Below, piece by piece: positions 43,230 through 56,144 of a DNA stretch of 64,000 nucleotides. The notes below the pieces were generated by a model, which worked only from the letters and a program-made list of their open reading frames with translations, was not told the DNA's origin and ran no database searches. Location of the stretch: positions 34,304,059-34,368,058 of the forward strand of contig OY979718.1 in assembly GCA_963855995.1 (NCBI GenBank), read 5' to 3'. Numbering within the stretch: position 1 is the first letter of the stretch; every line of letters starts with the position of its first letter. Source of the stretch: Muricea muricata. Taxonomy: Eukaryota; Cnidaria; Anthozoa; Malacalcyonacea; Plexauridae. The position numbers and the translations under genes were made by a program.

Positions 43230-44640
43230 GGCTCTGCAACTGGTGGCTGAAGAACTTCGACTAGTAGCTACTAGTGGTTTCAGCTTCTCCAAACATTGTT
43301 TTATGTCGTCTCTGTATTCCATGATCAGAGAATCCAAAACTTTACACATGCCCTTACGATAAAAGTCTTAAAACTGGATAGCTGGTGCCGTCTCTGGGTG
43401 GTCATCAACTCGACTACTCACTCTTCTTGGTCTCTTCCGTGCAAATTCTTCTGGCTTTAGGCCAAGCGACTTCGCAAATTCGAAACTGCTTTGCATTTGG
43501 TTATTCATTTCATCTTCGCTGTTTCGCATTCTTTCTAAGGGCGTGACGGTGCTGTCGATCAAAATTAAGGCATCTAAAATGTTAAATTCGGGTTTCAGCA
43601 TTTCGGTGGTTAATATCTGCGTCTTCTTCACGACTAGCCGCATAAACATAGCACATACGAAATTAAATTCAAGGATTTTTTTCAATAATGTGGTTGATTT
43701 TCTTGTCACTGCATGAGCATCTTTTATAGCTTCAAGCGATGCTTCAATGGTTCTTGCCAAAAAACCTAACAGGTTTTTGACAGATTCCTGAGCTTCAGCG
43801 CATTTTCCACTTTTTGCAGCTGACATTTCAAGACTGAGTTCCGCTTGCCGCAACTTTGGCTGAAGAATACATACATGTCTTCCAAGACGTTTTATATTTC
43901 GGTAAACATAGCTGTTTTTGACCAATGCTAGCTGAATGTATTGGACCTTTAAAACTTATGAAAATTTCTCAATCGACTTGAGAACGTTTCCTCGATGTAT
44001 ATAAATCAACGGCCAGATACTGTATGGCTTGGACCTTGACATTTTGTGCATGTACCTTGTACTAATTTCTATGCATCAGCCATCACAAAATACATTCCTG
44101 CGGATTACAGTTCATTTATAACACGTGCTTTGACATCTTCAGCCAACAAACTTATAAACTCATTTTGTGAATACGCTGACAAGTACTTTATTGAATATGG
44201 CTTTAAAGTTTTTGTCTGTTAGCCACGACTTGAATTTGGAGTTGTGTCTGGCCACAAGATTTAGTTTACAATTTGGATGAAGTTACCATCGGATTCGTCA
44301 TGGTCTCGGAAAGCTTGTCTGGCAAGCGTTTTAGCCACGTCTAACAAGACCTTAATTACTTGTTGATTGCGAATATTGCTATCTTCTTCTTGCATATTTG
44401 CTGCTCTCAACGTTTGATCTAACATCACGTTGACCTGCCATATTATTGGCAAAATCAGCCAGTTCTTGTAAGGCAGCTTTATGAGATGCAGAGCTAAAAT
44501 TTTGCGCTAATTTACATTTACCATCTTTCCCGCGACTTTTCATTGTTTCCGATGACTTACACCCTATATCCGTGCTTCCGATGACCTCTCTCTTCCACCC
44601 CCCCCCCACAGGGAAATAGCGCGCATACAAAACAGAAAAC
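43230..44640 (-). pseudogene. hAT/ZMYM1-like transposase pseudogene (DUF4371 type)
   Basis: Minus-strand frames, in order: about 44630-44440 with FSSASHKAALQELADFANNM (host-like zinc-finger flank of TTF-type N-terminus), 44452-44261 with NIRNQQVIKVLLDVAKTLARQ and NFIQIVNLVARHNSKFKSWL (start of DUF4371), a decayed middle, then 43925-43368 with FARKRPRRVSSRVDDHPETA and, past a TAA at 43368-43370 in the same frame, DFYRKGMCKVLDSLIMEYRD. This order matches zinc-finger MYM-type-1-like/52-kDa-repressor-like proteins, domesticated or active relatives of hAT transposases common in cnidarians. Stops and frameshifts make it a pseudogene. The C-terminal dimerisation end was not found. Confidence 0.65.
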
Positions 44641-45140
44641 TGAGTCCTTTTTCACACTGTACTCGAGGTAAGAAAATTCTTTTTACCGCGAAGGTGCAAA
44701 TCGCTTCTAGTTGTTTCGTTGAATGTCAGGATTATCCGGGTAGGATTTAAGAATAGGCTGGTAAGGTCCATTCTTTATCATTGTCTGCTTTTGTTGATTG
44801 CTGGTTGTCAAAGGTCAGTCAGCTGGGTCTTGAAGATTGAACAGGTCATTGTCATCTTTCAAAACTCCAACTTTTCGTCTATTTCATAACTGTGTCAAGG
44901 GCAGCTTTACACTTTCTTTCTATTCTTTTCGCATTCCCTTTAACTTTTGACATAGCTTCAAGAACTTCCTTCAAAACTTCTTCAGGATAGACACTTTCTG
45001 AAGATGCTTTTTGTGCAATATTGCTACATTCTTGAGCGTCTTTCCAGTATTTTTGCTTCCACAATGTACATTTCCCATGTTTTTTCAGTGTTTTGGTGCC
45101 CTTGCACAATAGAAGTGGGATCATTGTTGTCCTCGCTAAC
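44641..45140. other. Flank of the hAT pseudogene with an unassigned coding-like frame
   Basis: A minus-strand frame at 44879-45124 (KTLKKHGKCTLWKQKYWKDA, EEVLKEVLEAMSKVKGNA) has helical, charged, coding-like composition. It could be an upstream part of the same transposase or another exon; no domain fits. Confidence 0.3.
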
Positions 45141-45142
45141 CT

Positions 45143-47760
45143 AGATGGATAGATAATCCGTTTATTAAAACCATCTGGCAGCCATAAGGCTGAATTACAT
45201 GATTTATAAACAGTATAATATTGTAAAACAGTCTAAATACTAAACTAAATATTATAATATCACCAATGGTTTGGTCTTATAGGATACTATTTACAAACTA
45301 TTTATGATAATTACAAATGCAAAAGACTTGATATTATAAATGTGTCTCTAAACCTATTGGTACGATAGTTTGGCATGTTAAAGAGTATGCTAAAATTATA
45401 TGTATTGGATGTCACTTTAGGCGGCAATAGTTTATGAAGTTTGTGTTCCTCATCTCTTAAGACTCACTCGAAGAGTTTATTACATAGATCACGTCTCCGT
45501 GAATATAAAGTTTGCAATCCCAGCGCGTCTAAAGCGTTCTGATATGATAATTGAGGGTAGATAATGTGTAACGCTCTTCTTTGAATTCTTTCAATTACTT
45601 CCGACAAATACTCTGGTAGACCATCATGGCAAAGTTGACATGAATACCTAATATCGATCTTATTGACGCAACATAAAAGCACTTCAGGTCACCAGCGTTA
45701 AGTCCAAACCTTTTAAGCTGTTTCAACAAGTAAATTCTTTTGGACGCCTTATTAATTATTTTATCCACATAATCATTCCATTTCAAATCCCTTGTAATTG
45801 ATAAACCGAGGATCGACAGTTTCTCAACTCGTTCAATCTGTGATCCATTTATACTAATGGGAGGGAAGTTTGGTTGATTTCTCTTGAAAAACACAACAAA
45901 TTCCTTACATTTAGATAGATTAAGCTGGAACTTGTTCCCTCGAGGCCAGTCAACTATAGAATCCGTCACCTCTTGCAAAGAACTGTTATTATCAGTATGA
46001 CCAACGATGTATTCTGAGACATTAGTGTCATCTGCATGTTTCATCATATCTCCATCAAACTGATCATTATGAATTGGAAGGTCATTGATCATGAGCAGGA
46101 AAAGCTATTGGCCTAGTTTAGTCCCTTGTGGGACCCCGGCATTAACTGGTTTCCAGTTTGAGACAATTCTGGGGGAAAGCTTTACCCTCTGTAACCTTCC
46201 CTTCAAAAAATCAAAAATCCAATTTAAAGTTGATGATTTAATTAAGACCTATTCCTTGGAGTTTTGTATAAAGAATGTTATGATCTGTAAGATCAAAGGC
46301 TTTCAGATAATCAATAACCATTGATCTGACACATCCGTCCTCTTTGTCAACTGTCTCAGCCCAACGATGGACTAAGGCAATTAACGCCTACGTAGTATTA
46401 GAATCTGGTATAAAGCCAAATTGATTGCAGTCCAAGCGAGCCATTATTTTGGGTTTTAGATCATATTATCATATAATGGCATCCTCAGCGACTTTGCAGA
46501 GTGTTGAGGTAAGGGATATGGGTCTAAGATCTTTATTGATGTCGGTCACTTGTTTACATGTTGGTATTGGGCAGATATCAGCTAATTTCCAACAAGCAGG
46601 CACTTGATTTTCTTTAAAGGATGCATTAATGATTGTTGATATAGGCTTCGCTAGGATTGCTGCAAACTTCCGCAAGACCCAATTGAGCAGGCAATCTGGG
46701 CCACCAGACTTCTCTGGTTTAACACTGTTTAAAAATACAAAAACATCTTCCTCAGACAAAGAAATTGGAATATCGTTTTCAGTCGGGGTAAAGATATTGT
46801 CAGGTAAAGGCTCGTAGTCACGCATAGGTTCCAGGAAGCAATCATTTATCAAGTTGCGCTGCTAAGTGAGTCAAGATCTTGTGTATTCTTTCCAGATTTG
46901 CAAATATATTATTCGTCGAGGTTACTTGATGACCACAGAGACGTTTTACCTCTCACCACCAATCTTTGGGTTTGTTTTATTTAAGATCCTTCACTTTAGC
47001 TTCATAATATAATTTTCGACAAATTTTCCTAGAACGATTTACCGTATTCCGTAACTGTTTATACAAAGTGTGGTTGTTTTGTGCAAAAGCCTCCTGTCTT
47101 TTTTTAATCAAACATTTCAGATTACTGTTCATCCCATGGTTGATCGTTATGATGAACTTTTGCAGCCACTAATGGCGTTAGGGTGTCCAGTCCATAATTT
47201 ATGTCCGTGAAATTACTCAAATTTTGGTAACAAGTCTGGCTTGAATTAACTACTAAATCCCATGGAACTTCACATAAAAATCTTCCAAGACGATGGATGC
47301 TGCTGGGCCTTTTGTCACGCACATAAACTGTCTTTTTAGAATGATTGCTATAAATTCTTTGTTTAGCTAGGGCGACAATCATAAGGTGGTCCGGCAAACC
47401 CAATGGTAGAGAACTTAATGGCTGATCATAGAAATCGGATAGATTTGTTAAAATTAAGTCTAATTAATTTACTTGTTCCTCTGGTATTAAAATTTACCAT
47501 TTGCTTGAGCTGGAATTGAATGGAAAGATGTCGTATGCGTATGGGTAATTTGTTAAAATTCCCAGCTAGGATCAGCCTTGAATAATTGACAATTATTGGT
47601 TGGTTATTAAAATATTGAAATCAACATAAGAACATGTATAAAGCTACTATAACAATACCATATTTACTTACTATCTCGGTTAATTTCCTTGTCAAATCCT
47701 CATCTGATGGTGAACTTGTACTCTGCTTTCCCATAATTCATCCTTATCACTATCAGGTAT
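45143..47760 (-). mobile_element. CR1-like LINE with endonuclease and reverse transcriptase (minus)
   Basis: Endonuclease C-terminal half: a decayed LAG-N-FNKLPI segment near 47570, LDLILTNLSDFYDQPL and LGLPDHLMIVALA (47400), then VHHNDQPW. RT: LSEEDVFVFLNSVKPEKSGG, ISTIINASFKENQVPACWKL, PIPTCKQVTDINKDLRPISL, then MINDLPIHND, a catalytic box HADD (usually YADD) and ILGLSITRDLKWNDYVDKI near 45800. It ends with ERIQRRALHIIYP and a tail region. The 3' end has TTTTAATAAACGG then GATTATCTATCCATCTAG at 45143, a CR1-like terminus. Several frameshifts. It is a longer copy than the one at 34-36 kb. Confidence 0.85.
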
Positions 47761-48059
47761 TTGATTATAATCGTCAAAATTGTTCTTGTTGCTTGACAGC
47801 TTTTTAAACAACCCATAAAATGGTCTTAATAATTCATTCTACGATGTTAAGACGAATAGAATCATTATTTATTATTCGTGATAAACAAAAACAAGTGTCT
47901 TAAACTACTTCTTGCAAGATGGCTATAGAAATTTTAATTGTTTTTAAACAGTTTTTGGAAATACTATTTTTAAATTAAAACATGAAAATATCAGTGATGA
48001 TTGATCACTAAATGTACTACAGGGCACAAGTTGAACACTGCCTTTTCTTGTTTATCTTC

Positions 48060-48155
48060 ATATTTATCCAGGGCTCTCGTTGATAACAGTGCTTACTGTA
48101 GCGCTGATGGGATTTACCCTGATTAAATAAAGGTGTTTCATTCATTCATTCAAGA
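48060..48155 (+). mobile_element. LINE 3'-end fragment with (CATT)n tail
   Basis: CTCGTTGATAACAGTGCTTACTGTAGCG leads to a GGGATTTACCCTGATTAAATAAAGGTG and a CATTCATTCATTC tail. An AATAAA plus short tandem tail is the normal 3' end of many CR1/L2-like LINEs. No coding part is attached. Confidence 0.5.
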
Positions 48156-49679
48156 GTTTAAAAGGGATTTTCAAGATTTCATTTCTTGCAAGTAAAGGTA
48201 CATTGGGAAAAATGTTGTCTAATTGAACTGAGGCTTCATGGCCATCTCCTTAGCACATGAACTTGATGATTGCACAGTTTGATAAGTCTAAAATAATAGA
48301 TTTCAAAAGAAAATGCAAACCCTATTTCCAGGATATTTAAAACCGTGCTATTCTAGCATTTTGTAAATTTTCAAACACATACTAGTACTAATAACTATAA
48401 TATAACATAGTTCTAGGCATGGCCACTTGGGACTGACTTTGTATCAATTGTATATATGATGTAGTGACTCATGAAGACATGCGGGCATTCAGTCAACGTG
48501 TAAAAACATTATTATGTCATTATTTTAATTGAAAGACAGAAGTTATACTAAATAAAAGCATTCTAATCAATTACCTAGGCAAATGAAATCGTTTTGGTTT
48601 GCCTTAAGAATTTGATCGCAAGTTGCACGTCCTTCATGGTTTGTTTTGTTGTGCATGGCAAAATGATAGACATATTTATCTGCTGTAATGTTTTTCCTGC
48701 TGAATTTTCGATTTCTTCGTAGCGGGCTTTCCAATGTACCTCTTTTACGCTGTTTATCTGCATAAATGTGCGTCCATTAAAGTTTATATAATAAACGTAC
48801 TATTAAGCGACAGATCGAAATAGCTTCAAATGCAAATTTTATTCACGCCGTATAAAAATTAAACTTAACGAATGAAAATTATTGTTGTTAGTAAAATATC
48901 TCACTGACCCTCAATAAATAACTTTTTATCGTCTTTCTGAATTTCTTCCGCGCTTTTGGCTCAACCAATTACACATTTCCAAACGCGAATGAAATATATT
49001 CTCAAAAATGAAACCCAAAATATCGATGCGATGCGATGCGCTAATATTTACACATGTATGCTGTGAGCTTAATGAGGCAACAAGCATAGAATAAGAAATG
49101 AACAGAAAGGCCACTCGCGTATACAACGCGTAACCAATTTTCAGTGCGCACGCGCGGGTCTCTCAAGGTCCGCAGCCAGTAAAAGCCAGTCAGTGTAATA
49201 GGGGTTTTTATTACGAAATGTACTTTTTGATCACAAAATCAACTATTTTTCGGAAACAAAGAATTGGAATATCAAAATACTACAACTATCTGCGGAGTCA
49301 AAGTAAGCCTAAATTATTATTGTGGGAAGCATGAAAAGTAACGAATATTTACGGAGCAATTTGATATTTTGTGTGAAGTATCTGAATGAAATGCTGACAG
49401 GTTTATTTCAAATCTTATCAGGACTTATCAGGAAGATAATGTCATTTATTTATGTAAATTAAAATATCACGATATGAATTAAATAATCTTAAAGAACGCT
49501 CCTGAAGTATCTGATTTGAAGTTGATTTGTTGTAGTCGTGTTTTTGTAGTTTGATTGTTTTACCACTGCAGCCGCAGTCTGGCAGACATCTGACTAGGAG
49601 AATTTGAACTTGTGATCAACTAACAAGTCTGCATGTCAATGGCTACCTTAATTCTCACGCATATGGTTAAGCGTTTTGA
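48156..49679. other. Unassigned AT-rich DNA
   Basis: A minus-strand frame at 48575-48763 (VKEVHWKARYEEIENSAGKT) is coding-like but unassigned. A short GATGCGATGCGATGCG run lies near 49025. No other features. Confidence 0.3.
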
Positions 49680-49818
49680 AAATAATTTTAAATACACTAC
49701 CCTTTTGATGTTACTGTATAAAAGAGAATGATGAGTAAATAATTTATTTTACTGTAATAACTACATCGTACTATTTTGTGTCAGCAACATCAAAAGGATA
49801 GTGTATTTAAAATTATTT
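49680..49818. mobile_element. 139-bp hairpin element with 33-bp arms
   Basis: AAATAATTTTAAATACACTA...TTTTGATGTT at 49680-49712 is mirrored at 49786-49818 with one mismatch or so. The 73-bp loop is AT-rich. It is MITE-like. Confidence 0.75.
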
Positions 49819-50935
49819 CCCAATAGATCAATATCTTAATAGACTAATGCAATAGTCTAAAATATATGCATTGTATAAAAGCATTTACCTTACAATTTGA
49901 TCAATTACAAAATCGTGTATGGTTTATGGCTGATGAAAAAATACATGTATACATGATGGGAAGGATATAATAGGAGTTAATGTTGATCCTTATCTGGGGT
50001 CTGACCATGCACCCAACATACATAAACAGTGGTGATCGGTTGGTGCAAAACTTTGTTGGGCAAGGGGCAAAATTTTTCCAGGGTCTCAATATTTTTCCAG
50101 GGTTACAATAACTTTTACACCTGCTAACAAAGAGTTTTTTCCGTTTTCCATCAGACAGGGACATGCAGGTGAACAAGTCTAATTTATTGAGATGTCAACT
50201 ATTTACAAAACTCTACAATTCTTAATTATTTAGGTTAAGAGAGTGCAGGGTTGTGCTATTTTACTCTTTGAAGTTTGCCAATTGCGACATTTCCTCCTGA
50301 AAAAGAAAAGACAGAAAATATAGCTATAAAAGTTGCACATCTGTAATTTGATAATTTTATAAAAACAGTTTATATCCTTATCTTTGCTTAGACCAGTTGG
50401 AGATAAGGATTGAACTCCAGTTTATTTGAAGCTAAAAAATGTTTTCATGCCAATCATGTATAAATACAAAAGCATTTCAAAGAACTTGACGAACACGATC
50501 GCACATCCTATTACTACAATATTAGTACTTCGAAGACTTGGAACTTTGAATTTTTCCAATAAATAAACTAGAAGTAATCATACAAAGCAAACAACACGTA
50601 TTAATACGCTTAAATTTCGCGTTTAGCAATTCTTTAATGGCTCATAATCAACATGTATTCAATAACCTTCAGTTTACAACCAGCGGCCGTAGTTTAAAAT
50701 TTGAACCGTTCGTTTACGAAAACCCCCGATTTATTCAGCCAAATAACCCTTCTGCAATAAAAATGTCTGCAAAATTCACTGGCTTTTACTGGCTTGGAGT
50801 TATTAGAGCGGTCAACATGCGCGGCTTCAAAAACTTCAAAGGCTCGGACTGAAGATGCCCTTCTATTCATTTCTTATTCCATGGAACAATTTGCCTGATT
50901 TACAAGAAATGTTTCGAATCCCTATGGTTATATTT
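49819..50935. other. Unassigned DNA left of the third LINE
   Basis: The plus-strand frame at 50637-50852 has no recognisable domain. Nothing else noted. Confidence 0.35.
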
Positions 50936-53200
50936 AAGACCGTATAAACTTTCTCGAGGTTTTCATGCTTAATAGTGTGTGTTATTTATCATCCACCAGC
51001 CAATGACAATGATGCCCTGATCGACCATATCACCCCGAAACTGGACTTAGCTCCTACAAAACACCCCAGCGCAGGAATCTTTCTGGTCGGTGACTTTAAT
51101 AAATGTCCGGTTTCGTTATTACTTGGACATTTCGAGCTTTCGAGCTTAAACAGATCGTCAAGCAACCCACAAGGAAACGAATATGCCTGACTGGTGCAAT
51201 TCTACATCAGTTATTTCCCCTGTCGGAATAAGCCATCATAACTCTGTGGTATGTACCATTAACAGAAGCTGGCTAAAAACGTGACCAATAAAGTGAAAAT
51301 TAGGTGTAATATACATGTCAATAAAGCAGCTTTTGGAAAATGGTTAGCCGAATATAATTGGTCCACCTTGTATCGTTCTTTTACATGCGAGAACAAGGTG
51401 GATATTTTCATGAAAGTCATTAATATTGGGCTGGATTGTTTCTTTCCATGTAAATCTATCAAACTACATGCTAAACCATGGGTAACCATGATAAACCATG
51501 GATAACGCCTGAATTTAAAGTAATAACTGAAGACAGGCAAAAAGCGTATCATGATGGGAAAATCCAAAAGTACAACTATTTACGCAATTAAGCAAACAGG
51601 AAAAGGAAACAACTGAGGTCCAATTATCTCAATAAGAAAATGGATCAGCTTAAATCTAACTCTAGCCTCCAAAAGTGGTGGGATTGCATAAAACAACTTG
51701 CTGGGTACCCAAAGAGAAGGGCAATATCGATTGTTAATGACATTGTTAATGGGGATGCTTTGGCAAATAAAATTAACAACGTTTTTACAGCCATTACCAA
51801 TAAAATCACACTATTACTGCCAGAACCTTCCGAAAGTCAGAATTTAACGAATGCTACATCAAACCTCAATTTATTATCAATGAAGAAAGCGTGTTTGACA
51901 AACTGTCTAATATTTCTATTTTGAAAGGCTCAGATGGCATACAAAATTGGGTCCTTTAAGATTACGCGTATATCTTAGCCTTGCCAGTTGCCTCACTGTT
52001 CAATGCTTCAATACAGCAACAACATACTCCCACAGTATGGAAAAAAGCTGAAGTTATTCCAATTCCCAAAACATCAGCACCTGCAGATATCACAACTGAT
52101 CTCCGTCCTATTTCATTGACACCTACCTTATCTAAAATTTGGAACCATTTGCATCCGATTGGTTGATTAGAGGCAGTTTGGTTCTTTGAAAAATTCTTCA
52201 ACGACCCATAATCTAATCAGTTTGGTACATCACCTTCTAAAGAAATCGACGCGTCAAAATGTGCCGTAAGAGTATTTTTGCTTGATTTTTCTAAGGCATT
52301 TGACTTAATAGACCAAAACATTTTGCTACGCAAGTTAATAGATTTAAACGTTCCCCCAACTATTCTTAACTGGATTAAAAGTTTTTTAACTGAACGCAGA
52401 CAAGGCGTGAGGCTGGGGAGTTGTTCCTCGAGTTGGAGAACGTTAAAAGGAGGAGTGCCACAAGGAACTGTTTTAGGACCTGTTCTTTTCCTAGTGGTGA
52501 TGAATGATCTTCTTGCCGAATGGCCTGATAGATGGAAGTACGTCAACGACAGTACTGCTGCTGAAAGTGTCATGCTGCATTGTAACAGTAAACTCCAGGA
52601 TCTTGTAGATTATATTTATTACTGGACTGCTAAAAATAATGTGAAGTTAAATGTGACTAAAGGCAAAGAAGTGGTTGTCGACTTCAGTAAGGGAAAACGG
52701 AATTTCCCGTTGCAGGTAATCAATATTATTGAGGTTGAACGTGTTAATTCTGCCCGAATTTTAAGCGTTATGATCCAAAATAATATGAATTGGTGTGAAC
52801 AAGTTACTAAAATTGTTAAGAAAGCAGGGGAGAGATTGCATATGCTTAGCTTACTGAAACGAGCTAACGCCGACACAAAAACGTTATCAACCGTTAATAC
52901 TACAATTATAAGACCAGTTTTGGAGCATGCTTGTCAAGTTTGGCACTTTAATATGTCAGAATATCTAAGTGATGACATTGAAAGAGTTCAAAGAAGAGCG
53001 TTAAGGATCATATTACCGGAACCTGGTTACACTGAGGCAAGAGAACTTATTAGCATTGGACTATTGAAGGACCGGTGAGAGAGTTTGTGCGAACGATTCT
53101 TTTTAAAACATGAGAACCTTCTAACACTTAATTAATTTTTACCTAATAAATCCGCCGCTACATATGATTTGAGGACAAAATGTAAATATAATAATTATTT
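50936..53200 (+). mobile_element. CR1-like LINE: partial endonuclease and full-length reverse transcriptase, decayed
   Basis: It begins within the endonuclease: VCVIYHPPANDNDALIDHI, LVGDFNKCP and a frame-shifted LVLTNMPDW region. A linker with KTMDQLK and SNSSLQKWWDCIKQLAGYPK follows. RT motifs: TPTVWKKAEVIPIPKTSAPA, ITTDLRPISLTPTLSKI, then the long frame from 52278: LDFSKAFDLIDQNILLRKL, GGVPQGTVLGPVLFLVVMND, and the catalytic box YVND (usually YVDD or YADD), then SARILSVMIQNNMNW and HACQVWHFNMSEYLSDDIER. The order and motifs fit CR1/Rex-type RT. Frameshifts upstream plus the Asp-to-Asn change make it inactive. Confidence 0.88.
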
Positions 53201-53698
53201 TTGTAAACAGAACGTTTTAAGAAGTCTTTTTTTACCGCATTTTTTTTCGAAATTGAATTGTAACTAATAGTATTCACGTTTGGATGTTTTATCTTTATTA
53301 CTGGACAGGGGCAATTTTACCTTTGGTTACAAGATCAGTGATTATTCTAATACTACTAATAACAAAATTGCATAGTCCCAGTGAATGTCGTGCTCAAATC
53401 TTAATCCTATTCCCAGTTTATTGTTTTTTGGCCAATGAATCCCAATCCCAATACTTGAAATTCAATTTTGGCAGCAAAAAATAGTCAAATCCCGGTTCTC
53501 ATTTTACCTCTTAGGATTTTCTGATATCAGAACTATTTAGCTATGCAAAACTTTCTCGGAACATGTCGACACCAAGTTGTAGGTGTCTTATAATTGCTTC
53601 GCAATTTTGTTTCTATTTCTTCGTCATTTTACCTCGAAATTTCTCCAGATGTCTTCCTTGTATCGTCTTTGCCATTTTTATAAAATCAATCAGCACTT
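53201..53698. other. AT-rich DNA after the LINE
   Basis: Probably part of the LINE 3' region followed by unassigned sequence. No polyadenylation signal or tandem tail was resolved. Confidence 0.35.
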
Positions 53699-53699
53699 T

Positions 53700-53743
53700 G
53701 AAGACTCTTGGAAGACTTTTGGAAGACTTTTGGAAGACTTTTG
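53700..53743. repeat. 11-bp tandem repeat GAAGACTTTTG, 4 copies
   Basis: GAAGACTCTTG followed by three exact copies of GAAGACTTTTG. Confidence 0.95.
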
Positions 53744-54977
53744 GTGTCTGAGTATTTGGTCCAAGCGGAGATATTTTCAGCGAAGTCTTTCCATCGCAGA
53801 TAAGCAAAAAATGACGTCAGATGATCATTGTCCTTCAAAAAATACCCATATGTAAAAAATTTAATAGTCCATGCACGAAGGTAAAAGGGATTTTATTGCG
53901 CGAACGAAGTGTTTTTGGCAACATTTCTAACTCATGTATTTCATCTACTTTTTTCCTTCTTGTTCACTTAGTTAATTCGCTCGTGTTTTGTTTTTTTATT
54001 TGCATGGTTATGAGCAAGAAAAGACCAGCTGTTCGTGATTTCATTGGCTAACATCTTTCCCTCCGTGGCCGAGAAATAAAGGAAACTGTGTTCCTGTTTG
54101 CCCACATCGTTTGACTTTGGTTTTGGGTGGTTCGTGGACAGGTCAAGACCAAGCGTTAAAATTCGTCACTCACTCAGTTGGACAGATATATACCGGTCGA
54201 CGACCACCCAAAACTCAAGTCAAAGCTGAGCGTGGAGCGCAGGAAAACACTAGGCAGTATCGCGAAGCAAACGATATTTGCTTAGTGTTTTTAACTAATA
54301 TTTAAGCAAAATTTCTAAACTTATTGGCTGATGGGGACAGGTCTGTAGGGTTGTTGCAATGAAGACTTCTCGCCGTTATTTCTCCTTGCTTATGAAGACA
54401 AGTTGTTTGCGTCAAGAAATAACCACGAGGCGCCACTTTAGAGGCACCATTAAACCACAACACTGTAACACTAGAGCTACCGTGTAGTGGTTTAACTATA
54501 TATGGCTGACTTCCCAAAGCTTATGGTAAAAACATGGATGCGCAAAGATGCGCGAACATTTTCAAAGCCTTTAAGGCAATTTGTACAGGAAATAACCAAA
54601 GACGACAACGCTTACTAAATCAAGACCGTGTAGTCATGTTTTAAGTTGTTTAGCTAACTATGTTTTGTAGAAAAGTCTTTGTAACAAGCGAATTCAACGT
54701 TTGCAAATTAGTAACTCTTGTCTTTTTTTGACTTTCCGTGGACTTTTCTTCTTTCTTGATCGAGCTTTATGTGCCATTACGTTCAGTGTCCTTGATATTG
54801 GAGTCATTTATTTATGGCCTTGGGTTTAATTCCCAAACACTGAATGGCATGCTTCAGCTCTCTCAAGCAATGAGATAACATTGCATTAAGATGACACTAA
54901 GTATGACACGTGCATAAAGACATTTTACTACCAGTACCAACATGCAGGAAAGTTTGCATCGAGACTCATAGCTTCTA

Positions 54978-55260
54978 CATAGGCATGCGCATTTTTATAG
55001 GTTATATCACAAATAAACTGCAGAGTGAACTAATGCATCTCATTGATCTTAAAATAACCTTACATTACTTCGCGGAAAACAGTTATCTACCTATCGAGAA
55101 AGATTGCTGCTCACAGCTTGTATATAACCACGCATTTTACAGGTTATATCACAAGTAAACTGCAGAGTACATGCATGTCGTCTTAAAGTAAACCTATTAC
55201 TCTTCAGTAAAACAGTTTCCTGCCCACGAGAAGCTTGACGCTCACAGCTTGTATATAACC
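54978..55260. repeat. Two ~135-150-bp direct repeats in the foldback loop
   Basis: Both copies contain GGTTATATCACAA-TAAACTGCAG and end CTCACAGCTTGTATATAACC, at about 54978-55130 and 55131-55260. They are separate from the inverted arms and mark an internal tandem duplication. Confidence 0.7.
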
Positions 55261-55995
55261 ATTGAACGATACAAATTGAAGTGCGCGATCTATTTATTTA
55301 AATTTGCCAACTAATATGCAACATTTTACAGTAAATTTACGGCAACATATAACATATCTTACAATAGCAGGGTGCACGCTGTAGTTTTCAACAATTACAG
55401 CGGTCCCATGGACTAAGCAAATACTATACAGCGAACACAAATCTAATAGCAACACGATATTTGACGGGACAGATTACGAGACTTGTTACAAGACAAACAT
55501 ATGGATTTCCATGTTCTTGGATCATCATATCTGTGTTAAGCTTGGGCTTATAGAATGTACCATACATTTGTAGTTGTTGCGGCGTGAGTTACAGCGCGAC
55601 AACGTACTGCCATCCTGTTGCAATGTTATCTCATACTTGAAAGAGCTGAAGACAGCCATTCAGTGTTTGGGAATTAAACCCAAGGCCATTAATAAATGAC
55701 TCCTATATCAAGGACACTGAACGCAATGGCACATAAAGCGCGATCAAGAAAAAAGAAAGGCCCACGGAAAGTGAAAGCAAACTTCGGATTCACTTCTTGC
55801 AAAGACCTTGCTATAAAACATAGCTAAAAAACTTAAAACATAAGTAGACGGCTTTGATTTAGTAAGCGTTGTCGTCTTTAACACTTTCCTGAAAGAAAAC
55901 ACTTGTTTTAAAGGCTTTGAATTGTTTGCGCATCTTTGCGCATCCAAACTTCTGCACCGTAAGCTTTGGGAAGAAGTCTGTCATATGTATTTGGC

Positions 55996-56028
55996 ACAGT
56001 GTAGTGGTTTAGTCAACCACTACACTGT
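55996..56028. repeat. 33-bp perfect hairpin nested in the foldback arm
   Basis: ACAGTGTAGTGGTT (55996-56009), loop TAGTC, then its exact inverse (56015-56028). A third copy of ACAGTGTAGTGGTTTAG follows at 56041. Confidence 0.9.
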
Positions 56029-56065
56029 AGTTGCAGTTTTACAGTGTAGTGGTTTAGTGGTGCCT

Positions 56066-56144
56066 TGAAGTCTTCTCGTCGTTATTTCTCGACGAAGACA
56101 ACTTGTCTTCTTAAGCGAAGGGAAATAACGACGAGAAGTCTTCA
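56066..56144. repeat. 79-bp hairpin with perfect 23-bp arms nested in the foldback arm
   Basis: TGAAGTCTTCTCGTCGTTATTTC (56066-56088) pairs exactly with 56122-56144; the 33-nt loop itself contains AGACAACTTGTCT, another small inverted motif. The counterpart in the left arm (about 54360-54440) still pairs but imperfectly. Confidence 0.9.
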
